This document shows, piece after piece, positions 44,176 through 53,665 of a stretch of DNA of 58,335 bases (its first letter is position 1; the number at the start of each line of letters is the position of its first letter). The notes under the pieces are model-generated. The model was not told the origin of the DNA. It saw only the letters and a list, made by a program, of their open reading frames with translations, and did no database searches. Made by a program: the position numbers and the translations under genes. Origin of the DNA: Spirochaetales bacterium (GTDB lineage: Bacteria; Spirochaetota; GWE2-31-10); assembly GCA_017624275.1 (NCBI GenBank), contig JAGANG010000002.1, positions 1 to 58,335 on the forward strand, read 5' to 3'.

Positions 44176-44591
44176 TGAAAAAAGTTATTTTAAAATCATT
44201 ATTGACTTCCGTCATTGCTGCCGGTGCAATTTTAATGCTGGCTTCATGTATTGTTTTTATTGAAAATGAGTTCCCTATTCCGTTGATGATTTACTTTCCT
44301 GAGGCAGCAAATGCATTATTCGGAATACAGCTTTGGTATTGGATTGCATTTCTTTTTAGCTTTTGTTACACATTTTTCTTTGTGTTTTTCCCGAAACGTT
44401 TTTGGAAAAAACAAGAAAGAGTGTTGCGAGAAGTAGACAAAGATTCAAATGAAAATTTTCAGGAAAAAGAGCTGTCTATACTTGAAAAAAACAGAAATGC
44501 CCGCCGTGACAGAATGCTTTATTTTCAATTCAGCGGCATTCTTTGCGGTCTTTGGATGTTTATTATCACGATTGTATTTTCACAGTTTTAG
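44175..44591 (+). CDS. Small membrane protein
   Basis: The 138-residue protein has three predicted membrane helices (about 8-28, 50-70, 115-135) and a charged cytosolic segment between the last two. No known family is recognised. It is translationally coupled to the antiporter and may be an accessory subunit (inference only). Confidence 0.7.
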   Translation: MKKVILKSLLTSVIAAGAILMLASCIVFIENEFPIPLMIYFPEAANALFGIQLWYWIAFLFSFCYTFFFVFFPKRFWKKQERVLREVDKDSNENFQEKELSILEKNRNARRDRMLYFQFSGILCGLWMFIITIVFSQF

Positions 44592-44666
44592 AAAACTTTA
44601 CTTTCAATATTGGTTTTGTTAAAACGAGAAAAATATTAATTATAAAGAATGTTATCAGGAGTATTT

Positions 44667-45647
44667 ATGGAAAATTTTATGCCGTTAATTTGTGCAATAT
44701 TAATTATTGCGGTAGTAGTATTCGGAATTGTTTTATTTTTACGTAATAAAAATGGTAAAAACGGAGGAAAAAAAGATTTTTACCAAGCTGCAGTTTACCA
44801 AAAAGAAACATTGGGAATGAAATTGCGTGCTTTTTTTGCGGGAAAAACTCTTTCAGTTCAACAATATGCCGAATTGGAAGAAACACTTATAAGTTGTGAT
44901 ATCGGGCCGGGAATCAGCCGTGATGCAGTAGAAAATTTACGAAAAAAAAATCCGGCAGATGAAGAAAATGCTATTGAATTATTAAAAGATTATTTGAAGC
45001 CGCTTGTAAAACAAGAAACTTTTGTATTGAAAGAAGGTTGTTTGAATATCGTTTTAGTTTTGGGTGTAAACGGAGTAGGAAAAACAACATCTATTGCAAA
45101 GATTGCTAATTATTTTTCAAGCCAAGGAAAAAAAGTAATGCTTGCTGCCGGTGATACATTCCGTGCTGCTGCAACGGAGCAATTGACAAAATGGGCTGGG
45201 GAAATGAATATCCCTATCGTAAAACAAGGCGAGGGAGCTGACCCGGCAAGCGTGGTTTTTGATGCGGTAGACAGTGCATTTGCCAAAAAAATCGATTTAC
45301 TCATTGTAGATACAGCAGGGCGACTTCATAATAAAAAGAATTTAATGGAAGAATTGAAAAAGATTTATCGCATTATCGAGAATAAAGGCGGTTGCGAGCG
45401 TAAAAACATGCTTGTTATTGACTCTACTACAGGACAAAATGCCTATTCTCAGGCGGAAGCTTTTAAAGAGGCTGTCGGTGTCGATATGGTAATGCTTACG
45501 AAATATGACGCAATGAGTAAAGGCGGAATTGTATTCCAGATTTCTCATCGTTTGGGATTACCTTTCAGTTTTGTAGGAACCGGAGAAAAGCGTGAAAACA
45601 TTTCTCCTTTTAATACAGAGGATTTTATTTCACAAATTTTTAAATAA
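44667..45647 (+). CDS. ftsY: Signal recognition particle receptor FtsY
   Basis: FtsY docks ribosome-SRP complexes at the membrane. The 326-residue protein has an N-terminal membrane helix (about 5-25) in place of the long acidic domain of E. coli FtsY, then the N domain and the GTPase G domain: GVNGVGKTTSIAKIA, DTFRAAATEQL, DTAGRLHNK and LTKYDAMSKGG. The ATG at 44667 follows AGGAG and is preferred. The next gene begins three bases after its stop. Confidence 0.95.
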   Translation: MENFMPLICAILIIAVVVFGIVLFLRNKNGKNGGKKDFYQAAVYQKETLGMKLRAFFAGKTLSVQQYAELEETLISCDIGPGISRDAVENLRKKNPADEENAIELLKDYLKPLVKQETFVLKEGCLNIVLVLGVNGVGKTTSIAKIANYFSSQGKKVMLAAGDTFRAAATEQLTKWAGEMNIPIVKQGEGADPASVVFDAVDSAFAKKIDLLIVDTAGRLHNKKNLMEELKKIYRIIENKGGCERKNMLVIDSTTGQNAYSQAEAFKEAVGVDMVMLTKYDAMSKGGIVFQISHRLGLPFSFVGTGEKRENISPFNTEDFISQIFK

Positions 45648-45650
45648 ATT

Positions 45651-46820
45651 ATGAAAATTCACAATGTCATCTTATTTTTATTTTGTCTTTCTTTTCCGCT
45701 TTTTTGTGCAGAAGAATATTATCGTTCCAATAGTAACGGGCTTTTGTTGTTGCAAATAGAAGCAATTGACAGACATAAATACGAGTATATCATTCAGCGA
45801 GAATTCAATGAAATGGAACAAGAAAAGACAAGGATATTGTGGAAGAAAAACGTTATTGATAAGAAATGGGAGTATAGCTATAAAGAAGGCGATTTAACTT
45901 TTGAACAGTATTATCAAAACGGAGAATTAAGAGAAGAATATAATTATGATCGAAACGGTCATAAAATTTTACAAACGGAATATCGTAACGGAAAGGTTTC
46001 TAAAAAAGTTAAATATACTTACAACAAAGACGGACTGGTAGAACAGGAAGAAATTGATGATATTTATTTGGAACGTAAGAATAAAATAACTTATCGTTAT
46101 GACAGTACTTTCAGAATTAAACAGATTATTCGAGAAATGGATGACGGTACGATTGTCTATTGGGATGCGTTTTTTTCTAAAAAGGGAATTGTAGCGAAAG
46201 AATATTATACAATCGGAGATGAAAGTTATATTTTTTATTACGGTACGAACGGCGAAGAATTGAAAGGTGAAGTTATCGAAAGAGTTGAAGATGACAGCCC
46301 GGAAGACAATTCGGATGCTACGGCGGATACGGTTGATAATACAGACGATGTAAATAAAAAAGTTGCCAAGAAAAAAATGAAAGAGCAACGTAAGCTGTAC
46401 TGGGAAAATAAATATTCTCGCAGCGGAATAAAAATTTATAAGGAAGAAACTAATTATAAATTGGGGAAAACTTCCAAGATTTGGTACGACTCAGTCGGAC
46501 GTGCAATAAAGACTGAAACTTATGACGGTGAAGAATTGGAAAAAATAGAAGAGCATTCTTATAACAGCGGTGGACAGCTTACTTTGTTGAAACAAATTGT
46601 CGGCTTGAGTGAAAAAGAATGGCACTATGTTTATTCTGATATAAATGCGAAAGAACCGATTTCAACGGAATATTATGAAAACAGACGGTTAAAAGAATCG
46701 ACAGTTGTAAATACAGACGGAACTTCTGAGAAAATTTTGTATGGATATAACGGAATAAATTTATTGCAAACTTTTGACAAGAAAGGAAACAAGATTGCAG
46801 AAACTGCGTTATTTGAGTAA
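45651..46820 (+). CDS. Secreted protein with YD/MORN-like repeats
   Basis: The 389-residue product has a signal peptide (cut after LFCA) and then many short repeats of the type YNKDGLVEQ, YDSVGRAIKTETY and YNSGGQLTLL, resembling YD or MORN-like repeats. An acidic, low-complexity segment (about 222-238) breaks the repeats. The role is unknown; it lies three bases after ftsY and is probably cotranscribed. Confidence 0.75.
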   Translation: MKIHNVILFLFCLSFPLFCAEEYYRSNSNGLLLLQIEAIDRHKYEYIIQREFNEMEQEKTRILWKKNVIDKKWEYSYKEGDLTFEQYYQNGELREEYNYDRNGHKILQTEYRNGKVSKKVKYTYNKDGLVEQEEIDDIYLERKNKITYRYDSTFRIKQIIREMDDGTIVYWDAFFSKKGIVAKEYYTIGDESYIFYYGTNGEELKGEVIERVEDDSPEDNSDATADTVDNTDDVNKKVAKKKMKEQRKLYWENKYSRSGIKIYKEETNYKLGKTSKIWYDSVGRAIKTETYDGEELEKIEEHSYNSGGQLTLLKQIVGLSEKEWHYVYSDINAKEPISTEYYENRRLKESTVVNTDGTSEKILYGYNGINLLQTFDKKGNKIAETALFE

Positions 46821-46853
46821 TATTTATCGCATAACATATTGGAGGTAGTGGGA

Positions 46854-47066
46854 ATGAATACTATTACGCAAGAAGAATTGAACGAGATGAATATTCCTGA
46901 AGCGATTGATTCGACAAGTGATGTTTGCAACGGAATAATTTTAATTCGTAACGAGCTGAATGTTCTGGAATCAAATGTGAAATATTATGATGACAGAAAA
47001 AGAAAAGCGATGAAAAAGAAATTGGATAAAATTCTGAATGAGATTATCGATATCAGAAAGATTTAA
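46854..47066 (+). CDS. Small coiled-coil protein
   Basis: A 70-residue protein with a short N-terminal part and an amphipathic helix (NELNVLESNVKYYDDRKR) rich in Lys. GGAGG lies eight bases before the ATG at 46854. No family recognised. A terminator follows. Confidence 0.65.
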   Translation: MNTITQEELNEMNIPEAIDSTSDVCNGIILIRNELNVLESNVKYYDDRKRKAMKKKLDKILNEIIDIRKI

Positions 47067-47162
47067 TATCTGATTTCCGATTATGCAAAACTTGAATAGT
47101 TGTAAAAAGTAAGTAATATTTAGATTTTTACTGTTTGAGTTCCGTTTTAGTTATATTTGAAG

Positions 47163-47208
47163 AAAATTGTTTTTCTGAAAAGAAATTTTTGGGAAAACAA
47201 TTTTTTTT
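47163..47208 (+). terminator. Intrinsic terminator before the gld-like operon
   Basis: AAAATTGTTTTTC pairs with GAAAACAATTTT (one bulge), followed by T8 in all. It isolates the next operon. Confidence 0.75.
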
Positions 47209-47300
47209 AATGTCGCAGAATTTACTGTGCGATGATTTTTTTATGGAAACAACCTGTAAAGTAAATGACAGGATGAAAAAAATAAGGGTTAGGTGTAAAA

Positions 47301-48263
47301 ATGATTAAGGTAAAAAATCTGGTTAAAAACTATGGGGGAAAAACCCCGGCAGTAAACGATGTTACCTTTTCTATTGGTAAAGGTGAAATTGTTGGCTTGC
47401 TCGGTCCGAATGGTGCCGGAAAAACAACCATTATGAAAATGATTACCGGTTACCTCAATCCGTCACAGGGTGAAGTACTGGTGGATGGAATCAATACTCT
47501 TGATGATCCGATTAGCGTAAAAAGTAAAATCGGCTATCTTCCGGAGCGATCTCCTTTGTACAATGATATGACAGTTTATGAATATTTATCATTTGTAGCA
47601 GATGTTCGCGGACTTGTAGGTAATGAAAAATATCAAAAGATTACTGATATGATTGTATTGGTAAATTTGGAAAAAGTAGTTGCACGAAAAATAAAAGAGC
47701 TTTCTAACGGTTATAAAAAAAGAGTAGGTCTTGCGTCTGCCATGATTCATGATCCGGAAATTTTGATTTTGGATGAACCGACTGCCGGACTAGATCCAAA
47801 TCAAATTATTATGTTCAGAAAGATTCTTCGCCGTTTATCAGAACAAAAAACTATTATTCTTTCTACTCACGTATTGTCTGAAATCGAAGCAATTTGTGAA
47901 AAAGTTATTATTATCAACAGCGGAAAAATAGTAGCGGATAATACATTACAAGAATTGATGGAAAATCATTCTAAAGAAAAATTCTTAGATTTCATTGTAG
48001 AAGCGGAAAAACTTGCAGATGTAGAAAAAGTGGTTTGCAATATTGACGGAGCATGGAATGTAGAATTTGAAAAGAAAGAAACTAAAAATCAATTCCGTTT
48101 CAAAGCACTTCTTTCTTCTTCCGAAGAATTTAAAACTAAGCTTTCTGAAGCTGTAAATGGAAAAGGTTGGAAATTAGTTTATGCAGAAGAAAAGAAACCG
48201 AACCTTGAAGAAATCTTTTTGAAATTAACTGCAAATACACAGGAGATTGAACATGTACAATAA
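47301..48263 (+). CDS. ABC transporter ATPase, GldA-like
   Basis: The 320-residue ATPase has Walker A GPNGAGKTT, signature LSNGYKKRVGL, Walker B LILDEPTAGLDP and the H-loop STHVLSE. The C-terminal extension is of the type seen in GldA and CcmA-like subunits. With the next three genes it forms an exporter of unknown substrate; in Bacteroidota this class is linked to gliding, but in spirochaetes its role is undefined. GldF begins within the end of this gene. Confidence 0.9.
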   Translation: MIKVKNLVKNYGGKTPAVNDVTFSIGKGEIVGLLGPNGAGKTTIMKMITGYLNPSQGEVLVDGINTLDDPISVKSKIGYLPERSPLYNDMTVYEYLSFVADVRGLVGNEKYQKITDMIVLVNLEKVVARKIKELSNGYKKRVGLASAMIHDPEILILDEPTAGLDPNQIIMFRKILRRLSEQKTIILSTHVLSEIEAICEKVIIINSGKIVADNTLQELMENHSKEKFLDFIVEAEKLADVEKVVCNIDGAWNVEFEKKETKNQFRFKALLSSSEEFKTKLSEAVNGKGWKLVYAEEKKPNLEEIFLKLTANTQEIEHVQ

Positions 48264-48999
48264 AATTTATCCGATTTATAAGCGGGAAATGAGCAGTTAT
48301 TTTTATTCATCAATTGCTTATATTTTCCTGATTTTGTTTGTTTTTATGACAAATATTATGTTTTTCTATTTTTTTGGAGGAATTTTTAAAGAAGAAACAG
48401 CGTCTATGCGTCGCTATTTTACTATTCTTCCTTATGTATTTACCGTGTTTATTCCGGGCTTGGCAATGGGAAGCTGGGCGAAAGAAAAAAGTGAAGGAAC
48501 TATCGAAATGCTTTTTACTTATCCGGTTGCTCAATGGAAAATTGTTGCCGGTAAATTTTTGGCAGTTTTGACATTGGTAGGAATCGCATTGGCGTGTTCA
48601 CTTTTTATTCCTTTATTGACTCAAATTTTTGTAGGTGATTTTGACTGGGGACAATTGTTTACTCAATATCTGGGTGCGTTATTAATGGCGTGTGCTTATA
48701 TTGCCGTAACATTTTTTATGTCCAGTATCACTTCTGAGCTGATAGATTCATTCTTATTAAGTGCAGCTACGTTGTTGTTGTTGACTTTGGCAGGATATGT
48801 AACTTCAGCTTATGTAATGGTATTCCCTGACTGGTTGGGATGGTTGAAAATATTCTTAAATGAAATCAGTCTTTCAACACATTTTGGAAACTTTAGTAAA
48901 GGCGTAATACATTCTACAGATGTGATTTATTACCTTGGTATTGCATTGGTATTTTTCTATTGCAATATCAAAGCATTAGAAAGTAAGAAATGGAGCTAA
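48253..48999 (+). CDS. ABC transporter permease, GldF-like
   Basis: The 248-residue permease has six predicted membrane helices and the ABC-2 pattern, with FIPGLAMGSWAKEKSEGT near residue 70. The ATG at 48253 is preferred (AGGAG seven bases upstream); it overlaps the end of the ATPase gene. It pairs with the ATPase and the GldG-like protein. Confidence 0.88.
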   Translation: MYNKIYPIYKREMSSYFYSSIAYIFLILFVFMTNIMFFYFFGGIFKEETASMRRYFTILPYVFTVFIPGLAMGSWAKEKSEGTIEMLFTYPVAQWKIVAGKFLAVLTLVGIALACSLFIPLLTQIFVGDFDWGQLFTQYLGALLMACAYIAVTFFMSSITSELIDSFLLSAATLLLLTLAGYVTSAYVMVFPDWLGWLKIFLNEISLSTHFGNFSKGVIHSTDVIYYLGIALVFFYCNIKALESKKWS

Positions 49000-49001
49000 A
49001 A

Positions 49002-50693
49002 ATGAATAAAACAGAAGCGATGAAATTGAAAAAAAGAGAAAGTACAGTCATCTTTTTGCTGATTCTTGTAAATATTGTCCTGTTTTACTTTTTGATGGGC
49101 AAAGTTTATTTACGTATCGATTGTACTCAAGGAAAAAAATATTTTATCAGTCAGCCGACAGTAGACCTTTTGAAAAAAATAGATAACAAATTGGTTATCA
49201 ATTATTATTACGAAAAACGTTGTAAAGAAGCACAAGGAATTTCACAAGTAATCCAATATGTAGACGACATGCTTCAAGAATACGAAGCTAAAGGTAACGG
49301 AATGGTAGATTACCGCCGTGAAGAATTGAGTTTTGAAAACCAAAATCATTTGGAAAAAATTGCAGAAATCGAAAAACTCGGAGTTAAAAAAGTAGCTTTA
49401 AGTCAAAGTGAAGGTACAGAATCTAAAAGTACTCTCGGTTTTTCCGGAATTGTTTTGACTTACAAGGGAAAAACAAGTTCTATCGGTGTGATTTTCAGTG
49501 ACGCAAAATTTGAATATATGCTTGATGTGGAAATCAGTAAACTTTTGGGATTGAATAACGGTCGTGTGGGAATTTTAGTTTCTTCACATGAAAAAACATT
49601 GGATAAAGATTTTAGATATTTGTACCAATATGTAACAAATGAATATTCCGATGCAGAAGTTATTTATTCTCCTGGTGCTATTCCGGAAGATATTTCTACA
49701 TTATTACTTGTAGGCGGTGAAACATTCTCAGAATTTGATATGTACAAACTTGACCAGTTTATGATGAATGGCGGAAAAATGTTGATGCTTGCAAACGGTG
49801 TAAAATTGAATTTCCAAAATCCGTACGGACCTCCGGCATCTGTAACAGAAAATCAAGTTATCAACATGTTGGCAGCTTACGGTATTACTATCAATCATGA
49901 TTTAGTCGGAGATAATGAATCGTACAATCCGGTAATGCAACGTGGAAGTATATTTGCCGAAAGAATGCGTTATCCGATGTGGGTAAAAGTTATCGCCGAA
50001 AATATCAACAGAAAAAATCCTATTGTTGATGAATTTAATGAAGTAAATATGTTCTGGCCGTCATCAATTACGATTTCTGATGAATTAAAAGATAAAGTTC
50101 AGCCATTATTAAAAACAACCAATAAATCTTGGAGTATGGCAGAAGATTTCAAAATTGATGTTGATTCATACAAATATCCGGTTCAAGAAGGAAAGTCTCA
50201 ATATCTTTTGGCGTGTGCTTATGAAGGTGCATTAAAGAGTTTCTTCAAAGACAGAGACGCTCCGACACCTCCGGAAGGAACAGAGCTTAAAGGCGGAAAA
50301 ATTTCTGAAGGTAACGGAAAACTTGTTGTTATAGCAAATGAAGACTTCATCAGTAATGATTTTCTTAACCGTGAAGATGAAATTTACTTGATTCTAAACA
50401 GTTTGGATTGGCTTACAAAAGACGGTTCATTAATAAAAATCAGAAATAAAGGAAAATTCAGTCGTCCTTTAAACAAAGTGAATAATCTTTCAATGTTGAA
50501 TTTGTACAAAAACTTAATAATTACGTTTACGACAGTTATAATTCCTTTAGGATTTATTGCAGCAGCAATCGGAGTGTTTACTTCTCGTCGCAGATTCCGC
50601 AAAGTTTTGGAAGAACAATTTGCTGAATATTCAGAACAACCGCAAGCGGAAGAAACTGAAAAAGTAGAGGAGGAACAAAATGGAGAAGAATAA
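49002..50693 (+). CDS. GldG-like ABC transporter accessory protein
   Basis: The 563-residue protein has an N-terminal membrane helix (about 14-33), a large extracytoplasmic domain of the ABC_transp_aux/GldG type (VGILVSSHEKTLDKDFRY, GGETFSEFDMYKLDQF), and a C-terminal helix near 505-525 with an acidic tail. The start at 49002 follows the GGAG of the permease end. It is coupled to the DUF4340 gene by a 14-base overlap. Confidence 0.88.
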   Translation: MNKTEAMKLKKRESTVIFLLILVNIVLFYFLMGKVYLRIDCTQGKKYFISQPTVDLLKKIDNKLVINYYYEKRCKEAQGISQVIQYVDDMLQEYEAKGNGMVDYRREELSFENQNHLEKIAEIEKLGVKKVALSQSEGTESKSTLGFSGIVLTYKGKTSSIGVIFSDAKFEYMLDVEISKLLGLNNGRVGILVSSHEKTLDKDFRYLYQYVTNEYSDAEVIYSPGAIPEDISTLLLVGGETFSEFDMYKLDQFMMNGGKMLMLANGVKLNFQNPYGPPASVTENQVINMLAAYGITINHDLVGDNESYNPVMQRGSIFAERMRYPMWVKVIAENINRKNPIVDEFNEVNMFWPSSITISDELKDKVQPLLKTTNKSWSMAEDFKIDVDSYKYPVQEGKSQYLLACAYEGALKSFFKDRDAPTPPEGTELKGGKISEGNGKLVVIANEDFISNDFLNREDEIYLILNSLDWLTKDGSLIKIRNKGKFSRPLNKVNNLSMLNLYKNLIITFTTVIIPLGFIAAAIGVFTSRRRFRKVLEEQFAEYSEQPQAEETEKVEEEQNGEE

Positions 50694-51672
50694 AAAAATT
50701 ATAAACGGTTTGCTGATATTGGCAGCAGTACAAGTTATTTTGCTTGTAGTTGTGAATACTTTTTCATTCAACAGTATCAAAACTCGAAAAGCAGACAAAA
50801 CGTTACTAAGCAATGTAACAGACAAAAATATTACTAAAGTAAAAATCTGGGATAAAATTGACGGATTTACTTTAACAAAAGAAAAAGATGCATGGTATGT
50901 TTCAGTGGAAGAAGACGGTAAAACACAACTTCTTCCCGGAGATCAAAAAAAGATTGCAGATTATATTGCTACAATTGCATCTTTGAATGAAGGAACTGTA
51001 ATTTACCGAGGAAGCGATGCATCCAGTGATGAAACTTACGGATTTACGGAAAATAATATTCGTAATTTAGAAATTTACGTTGGTGATAAAAAGCCGCAAG
51101 CGTTACAATTGGGTAATAACGGAAATATCAAGAATTCTACATACTTGCGTTTTACCGGTGACAGCAAAATTCGCCAAGTAAACAGCAATATTGCACAAAA
51201 GACTGACAGAATTTATAAAAACTGGACACGTCGTGAAATATTGCCGGGCGTAGCATTGAAAGACATCGAATCTGTAAAATTGAGCGGTGATTGTGTTTTC
51301 TTGAAAGACAATTACAGCATAAAGAAACAAATTTCAGAAGCTGATAAAAAAGAAACTTACGTTGTAGAACCGGCAATCAGCGGCGAATTAGACCAAGCTG
51401 CTGTAGGAATAATGCTCGGTAAACTTGTGAACCTTAAAGCTGATAACTTTAAATTTGCCGGAACTGTAGAAGGAAAAGAAGTTGTTGCTCAAATAGAAAT
51501 CTTATGCAAAGGCGGAAAAACTCACACTGTAAAATTCTACCAAGCAACAGATGACAACGATGTAGGTGACTTTATCGCTGCGACTACAATCGACAATTAC
51601 TTGTATTTATTCCATGACGATACACTTACAGAATCAATTAAAAATTGCAGCGATTTAGCTAAAAAAAATTAG
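50680..51672 (+). CDS. DUF4340 membrane-anchored protein
   Basis: The 330-residue product has one N-terminal helix (about 8-28) and a DUF4340 domain (FTLTKEKDAWYVS, YGFTENNIRNLEIYVGDKK). Members often sit beside GldG-like genes and are thought to be part of the same exporter. It is the last gene of the operon and is followed by a terminator. Confidence 0.88.
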   Translation: MEKNKKIINGLLILAAVQVILLVVVNTFSFNSIKTRKADKTLLSNVTDKNITKVKIWDKIDGFTLTKEKDAWYVSVEEDGKTQLLPGDQKKIADYIATIASLNEGTVIYRGSDASSDETYGFTENNIRNLEIYVGDKKPQALQLGNNGNIKNSTYLRFTGDSKIRQVNSNIAQKTDRIYKNWTRREILPGVALKDIESVKLSGDCVFLKDNYSIKKQISEADKKETYVVEPAISGELDQAAVGIMLGKLVNLKADNFKFAGTVEGKEVVAQIEILCKGGKTHTVKFYQATDDNDVGDFIAATTIDNYLYLFHDDTLTESIKNCSDLAKKN

Positions 51673-51690
51673 TCTGATGTGAATAATGAA

Positions 51691-51728
51691 TAAAGAACTT
51701 CCTGTAGAAACGGGAAGTTCTTTTTTTA
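51691..51728 (+). terminator. Terminator after the gld-like operon
   Basis: AAAGAACTTCC and GGAAGTTCTTT form an 11-bp stem with a ten-base loop, followed by a T-run. Confidence 0.9.
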
Positions 51729-51800
51729 TGCCGTAATGTAATGACCGACAGACCTCAATTCTATTACGGAATAAAATAAGACATTAAAAATTAGATATAG

Positions 51801-52127
51801 TTATTGGTTTTTTTCCAGTACTTGGGCGATTTCAATTAGGATTTTGCGATTATATGGATTTAATTTTTTTATAATGTCTGAAAAATCTTCGGAAAGGTAG
51901 TTGTTGGACATTTTTACTGTATCGGATAAAAAATCTGTAATATCACAACGCAAATATTCAGCAATACTGGAAAGTGTTTCCAAATTGATTTTTGTAATTC
52001 CTCGTTCAATTTGACTGACATAACCGACTGTAACAGAAATTGCTTCTGCCAAGTTTTCTTGTGTTTTATTTTGAGACTTTCGCTTTTTTTGAATTCGCTG
52101 TCCTAATGCATAAAAATCAATACTCAT
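51801..52127 (-). CDS. XRE-family transcriptional regulator
   Basis: The 108-residue protein has an N-terminal helix-turn-helix (about 9-65: IQKKRKSQNKTQENLAE, VGYVSQIERG) and a short C-terminal helical segment. It is divergent from the CBM26 lipoprotein, and a 32-bp palindrome lies in the 110 bp between them, which is probably its operator. No Shine-Dalgarno is visible before its ATG, so translation may be weak or start in an unusual way. Confidence 0.9.
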   Translation of the reverse strand: MSIDFYALGQRIQKKRKSQNKTQENLAEAISVTVGYVSQIERGITKINLETLSSIAEYLRCDITDFLSDTVKMSNNYLSEDFSDIIKKLNPYNRKILIEIAQVLEKNQ

Positions 52128-52164
52128 GATTATAATTTTATTAGTAATAGCTAAAATTTTACAG

Positions 52165-52196
52165 ATACCTATTGCTAAATATTTAGTTATAGGTAT
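52165..52196. promoter_or_regulatory. 32-bp near-perfect palindrome, likely operator of the XRE regulator
   Basis: The left half ATACCTATTGCTAAAT and the right half ATTTAGTTATAGGTAT pair at all but two positions per arm. It overlaps a possible promoter for the lipoprotein (TTGCTA at 52172, TATAAT at 52196-52201, 18-base spacer). Binding there would block that promoter and could also repress the regulator. Confidence 0.65.
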
Positions 52197-52237
52197 ATAA
52201 TAACTATCAATATATATAATTTTATGAGGAGTTTAAA

Positions 52238-53566
52238 ATGAAAAAGCAATTATGGATGTTGATTGTATTAACATTGGCTTTATTAGTCGGTTGTACGGAA
52301 GTAAGTGAAGACAACGGTGATGAAGATTATAATCAATCTAGTGGGACTTCAACATCTTACACTGTACACTTTTGTACAAACAGTATTGCAGACTGGGACA
52401 GTGTTTATGTGTATGCTTGGAACGGTTCAGACTCAAACGCAGAATGGCCTGGAAAATTGATGTCCAGCGAAAGTGGCGGTTGGTACAGTGCAACCGTTAG
52501 TTATTCTAATGTTATTTTCAATGACGGAAGCAGTAATCAAACAGAAGATTTGACAGCCCAAAACGGTTATTTTTTACCGCAATCAAAAAGTGCCGGTAAA
52601 GTCAGCGGAACTTGGTATACTTCAAAACCGGCAAATACAGATGTCGGCGGAGGAAGTAATAATAACAATGGTAATAACAGTAACAGTAATACCGGGTCTA
52701 CAACATTATCAGCTCCTACCGGAGTAAGTGCTACTTATATATCATCTAGCAATGAAATAGAAGTAACCTGGAACAGTGTTTCTAATGCAACATCTTATGA
52801 GTTTTATTGGGGAACATCCAGTGATTCTAGTAAAGCAATAAAAAGTACGAAAACAATTACTTTAACAACGCATGGTTTAACAGGAGTAGAAGAGGGAGAT
52901 TCGTTTTATTTCTGGATAAAAGCAAAAAACAGCAGTACGACAAGTAGTTTTAGTTCGTATGCTTACTGTTTTGTTCCTTATACATTACCTTCTAGACCAT
53001 CTGCTCCCACTGGTTTAAAAGCTACTGCGACATCTTCGTCGTCCATTAGTTTGAGCTGGAATTCTGTATCCGGTGCAGATGAATATATGATTTATTACAA
53101 CACATCTTCATCTTCAAGTACGGCAGAAGCAATAGCTTATACAAGCGGCACATCAAAAACTATAACCGGATTAGAAGCAAACACAAAATATTATTTCTGG
53201 GTAAAAGCTATTACAAGTGATTATGATTCAAGTGATTTTTCTTCTTACGCTTATGTAACAACTGAATCTGTAAAAGTAACAGGCGGAAAATTAAAAATAA
53301 TTAATAATAGTTCTCATACTATAAAAAATTTAACGTTATATACATCTAATTATGATCTTTGGACTTTATCCGGAATAGAAACCGTAATATGTACAGTTTA
53401 CTCCGGTTATTCTCAAACTGTAGAAAATGTTCTTCCTGGAATATATGTTGAAATAGGAAGCCAAACATACGCAGGATATAAAATAGATACTTACAAAGAA
53501 GTAATAATACAATCAGGGCAAACTGCAACATTAATTATTGATGATGACGATATAATTAGTAATTAG
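52238..53566 (+). CDS. Lipoprotein with CBM26-like and FnIII domains
   Basis: The 442-residue product has a signal peptide and lipobox (ALLVGC). Residues about 40-120 resemble a starch-binding CBM26 module (VYVYAWNGSDSNAEWPGK). An Asn/Ser/Gly linker follows, then two FnIII domains (about 160-250 and 255-345) and a short beta-rich end. It probably binds alpha-glucans at the cell surface. It has GAGGAGTT upstream and is divergent from the XRE gene. No enzyme domain is seen. Confidence 0.85.
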   Translation: MKKQLWMLIVLTLALLVGCTEVSEDNGDEDYNQSSGTSTSYTVHFCTNSIADWDSVYVYAWNGSDSNAEWPGKLMSSESGGWYSATVSYSNVIFNDGSSNQTEDLTAQNGYFLPQSKSAGKVSGTWYTSKPANTDVGGGSNNNNGNNSNSNTGSTTLSAPTGVSATYISSSNEIEVTWNSVSNATSYEFYWGTSSDSSKAIKSTKTITLTTHGLTGVEEGDSFYFWIKAKNSSTTSSFSSYAYCFVPYTLPSRPSAPTGLKATATSSSSISLSWNSVSGADEYMIYYNTSSSSSTAEAIAYTSGTSKTITGLEANTKYYFWVKAITSDYDSSDFSSYAYVTTESVKVTGGKLKIINNSSHTIKNLTLYTSNYDLWTLSGIETVICTVYSGYSQTVENVLPGIYVEIGSQTYAGYKIDTYKEVIIQSGQTATLIIDDDDIISN

Positions 53567-53576
53567 ATTTAAACAA

Positions 53577-53625
53577 AAAAAATCCCACTTCAGCTTACAT
53601 TTTGTGCTGAGTGGGATTTTTTTAT
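53577..53625. terminator. Bidirectional terminator
   Basis: AAATCCCACT and AGTGGGATTT form the main stem, with an inner CAGC/GCTG helix; A-rich and T-rich tracts flank it. Serves the CBM26 gene and the convergent U32 gene. Confidence 0.9.
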
Positions 53626-53665
53626 ATAAAAGACAGCCAAGTAAATTTGACTAGATGTAATTTTC

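Noticed and set aside
45480..45520. Defective FtsY GTPase because the G4 motif reads TKYD
   Set aside because: The Lys and Asp that contact the guanine are kept; the middle residue varies, and the other motifs are intact.
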